DNA of 5,532 bases, taken from NCBI GenBank assembly GCA_030038035.1, contig JASHPP010000558.1, positions 1 to 5,532 on the forward strand, in the 5' to 3' direction. Both the position numbers and the translations under genes were made by a program. The notes beneath the pieces were generated by a model. It was not told where the DNA came from. It worked only from the letters and a program-made list of their open reading frames with translations, and did no database searches. Numbering within the stretch: the stretch's first letter is position 1; the number at the start of each line of letters is the position of its first letter. This document shows positions 4,171-5,532 of the stretch, piece by piece. This DNA comes from Trebonia sp. (GTDB lineage Bacteria; Actinomycetota; Actinomycetes; Streptosporangiales; Streptosporangiaceae).

Positions 4171-5532
4171 CTAGCGGTCTGATCCGAGGGTGGTCTTCTG
4201 CACCTGCAGGAGGAACTCGGCGTTGCTTCGCGTCTTGCGCATCTGCTCCATGAGGAGCTCAAGCGCCTGCTGCGGCTCCAGCGCGTGCAGCACGCGGCGC
4301 AGCTGCCAGATGATCTTGAGCTCTTCCGGCGCGAGCAGGATCTCTTCCTTGCGGGTGCTCGAGGCGTCCACGTCGACCGCCGGGAACAGGCGCTTGTCCG
4401 CCAGCTCGCGGCGCAGCCGCAGCTCCATGTTGCCGGTGCCCTTGAACTCCTCGAAGATGACCTCGTCCATCCGGGACCCGGTCTCGATCAGCGCCGTGGC
4501 AAGGATCGTCAGCGAGCCGCCGTTCTCGATGTTGCGCGCCGCGCCGAAGAACCGCTTGGGCGGGTACAGCGCGGTCGAGTCGACACCGCCGGAGAGGATC
4601 CGGCCGCTGGCCGGCGCGGCCTGGTTGTAGGCCCGGCCGAGCCGGGTGATCGAGTCGAGCAGCACCACGACGTCGTGACCCATCTCGACCAGGCGCTTGG
4701 CGCGCTCGATCGCGAGCTCGGCGACCGTCGTGTGGTCGTCGGCCGGGTGGTCGAAGGTGGAGTGGATCACCTCGCCCTTGACGGTGCGCTGCATGTCGGT
4801 GACTTCCTCGGGCCGCTCGTCCACGAGGACGACCATGAGGTGGCACTCCGGGTTGTTCTTGGTGATCGCGTTGGCGATCGCCTGCAGGATCATCGTCTTG
4901 CCGGCCTTCGGCGGTGACACGATCAGGCCGCGCTGGCCCTTGCCGATGGGGCAGATCAGGTCGATGATCCTGGTGGTCATGTTGCCCGGGTCGGTCTCCA
5001 GGCGGAGCCTTTCCTGCGGGTACAGCGGGACCAGCTTGGCGAACTCGGGCCGGGCCAGGGACTTCTCGGGATCGAGCCCGTTGACCTTGTCCAGCCGGAC
5101 CAGCGCGTTGAACTTCTCCCGGCGCTCACCCTCGCGCGGCTGGCGTACCGCGCCCTCGATCACGTCGCCCTTGCGCAGGCCGTACTTGCGTACCTGCGAC
5201 AGGGACACGTACACGTCGTTCGGCCCGGGCAGGTATCCGGTCGTGCGCACGAAGGCGTAGCCCTGGACCTCGAGCACGTCGAGAATGCCCGCGATCGGGA
5301 TGAGCACGTCATCCTCGGCGATCACGGGCTCCGGGTCGGCCTGGCGGTCACGCCGGCGGTTCCTGTTGCGGAACCGATCCCGGCTGCGGCGCCGCCCGCC
5401 CTCGCCGTCGTCGTCACGGAAACCCTCTCCCGCGGGCCCGCGGCCAGCCGCCGCCGGCTCCCGGCGGTCACCCTGATCGCGCCCGCCGCTGTCGCGGGTG
5501 CCCTGGTCCCGGGTGCCCTGGTCCCGGGTGCC
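4171..5532 (-). CDS. rho: Transcription termination factor Rho (5' end of gene outside window)
   Basis: Rho is a hexameric RNA-dependent ATPase and translocase that binds nascent RNA and releases RNA polymerase. The frame stays open to the window edge: 453 residues are visible and the true start is missing. Residues 1-69 of the fragment are an Arg/Asp/Gly-rich, probably disordered extension that starts with GTRDQ repeats, as in the N-terminal insertions of actinobacterial Rho proteins. Next comes the OB-fold RNA-binding domain ([20 protein letters not shown], from about residue 91). The ATPase core has Walker A PPKAGKT (about 207-213), [14 protein letters not shown] (from about 234), Walker [16 protein letters not shown] (from about 289), the secondary RNA-binding loop [13 protein letters not shown] (from about 309), and TGSRMDE (about 351-357). 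The arginine finger should lie just after that, in the [11 protein letters not shown] segment. The protein ends QKTTLGSDR with a TAG stop. The GTG at 5325-5323 is an internal valine, not the start. The family assignment is certain; the length of the N-terminus is unknown. Confidence 0.98.
   Translation of the reverse strand, partial: GTRDQGTRDQGTRDSGGRDQGDRREPAAAGRGPAGEGFRDDDGEGGRRRSRDRFRNRNRRRDRQADPEPVIAEDDVLIPIAGILDVLEVQGYAFVRTTGYLPGPNDVYVSLSQVRKYGLRKGDVIEGAVRQPREGERREKFNALVRLDKVNGLDPEKSLARPEFAKLVPLYPQERLRLETDPGNMTTRIIDLICPIGKGQRGLIVSPPKAGKTMILQAIANAITKNNPECHLMVVLVDERPEEVTDMQRTVKGEVIHSTFDHPADDHTTVAELAIERAKRLVEMGHDVVVLLDSITRLGRAYNQAAPASGRILSGGVDSTALYPPKRFFGAARNIENGGSLTILATALIETGSRMDEVIFEEFKGTGNMELRLRRELADKRLFPAVDVDASSTRKEEILLAPEELKIIWQLRRVLHALEPQQALELLMEQMRKTRSNAEFLLQVQKTTLGSDR
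5482..5532 (-). repeat. 15-bp coding minisatellite, GTRDQ pentapeptide repeats in Rho
   Basis: Two identical 15-bp units (5497-5511 and 5512-5526, ggtgccctggtcccg on the + strand) are followed by the first 6 bp of another at the window edge. A diverged unit sits at 5482-5496. In the rho frame they encode [15 protein letters not shown] and then the degenerate GGRDQ. The unit is a multiple of three, so copy-number changes would keep the frame. The array continues past the window edge, so its full copy number is unknown. Confidence 0.8.

Noticed and set aside
5323..5325. GTG at 5325 as the start of rho
   Set aside because: The frame stays open to the window edge with an Arg/Asp-rich sequence typical of actinobacterial Rho N-terminal regions, so this codon is an internal valine.

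Overview
This window comes from a high-GC actinomycete chromosome. GC is very high throughout, and start codons include GTG. All six protein genes lie on the minus strand, so transcription runs from position 5532 down to 1. The order rho, rpmE, prfA, prmC, tsaC-like (Sua5/YrdC family), wecA-like matches the rho-to-rfe block of Mycobacterium tuberculosis (Rv1297 to Rv1302), which lies just upstream of the ATP synthase operon. Several protein segments also resemble Streptomyces homologues, so I place the organism in Actinomycetota without naming a genus.

Layout in transcription order: the 3' part of rho, with its N-terminus outside the window (5532-4171); a 154-bp gap carrying a near-ideal SigR/SigH-type promoter and inverted repeats; rpmE for zinc-type ribosomal protein bL31 (4016-3783); a strong hairpin terminator (3774-3739); a GC-rich array of tandem 30-bp hairpin units plus one further hairpin (about 3720-3570); prfA for release factor 1 (3544-2462, GTG start); prmC overlapping prfA by 20 bp (2481-1585); a tsaC-like gene (1554-832); and a polyprenyl-phosphate sugar-phosphate transferase gene, wecA-like, that starts 12 nt after the tsaC stop and runs off the window (819-1).

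Most of the genes serve gene expression. Rho ends transcripts, bL31 is a large-subunit ribosomal protein, RF1 reads UAA and UAG stop codons, PrmC methylates the GGQ glutamine of release factors (its substrate gene is next door), and the TsaC-like enzyme makes the precursor of t6A37 in ANN-decoding tRNAs. The last gene belongs to cell-envelope glycan synthesis. From prfA to wecA the genes overlap or are 12-30 nt apart, so they probably form one operon. rpmE appears to be separately regulated.

I see no mobile element, CRISPR array, tRNA, rRNA or novel multi-gene system. The parts most worth a second look are non-coding: the thiol-stress-type promoter of rpmE with an inverted repeat over its -10 and start region, the four-unit 30-bp hairpin array between the rpmE terminator and prfA, and a 15-bp minisatellite coding for GTRDQ pentapeptides in the N-terminal extension of Rho.
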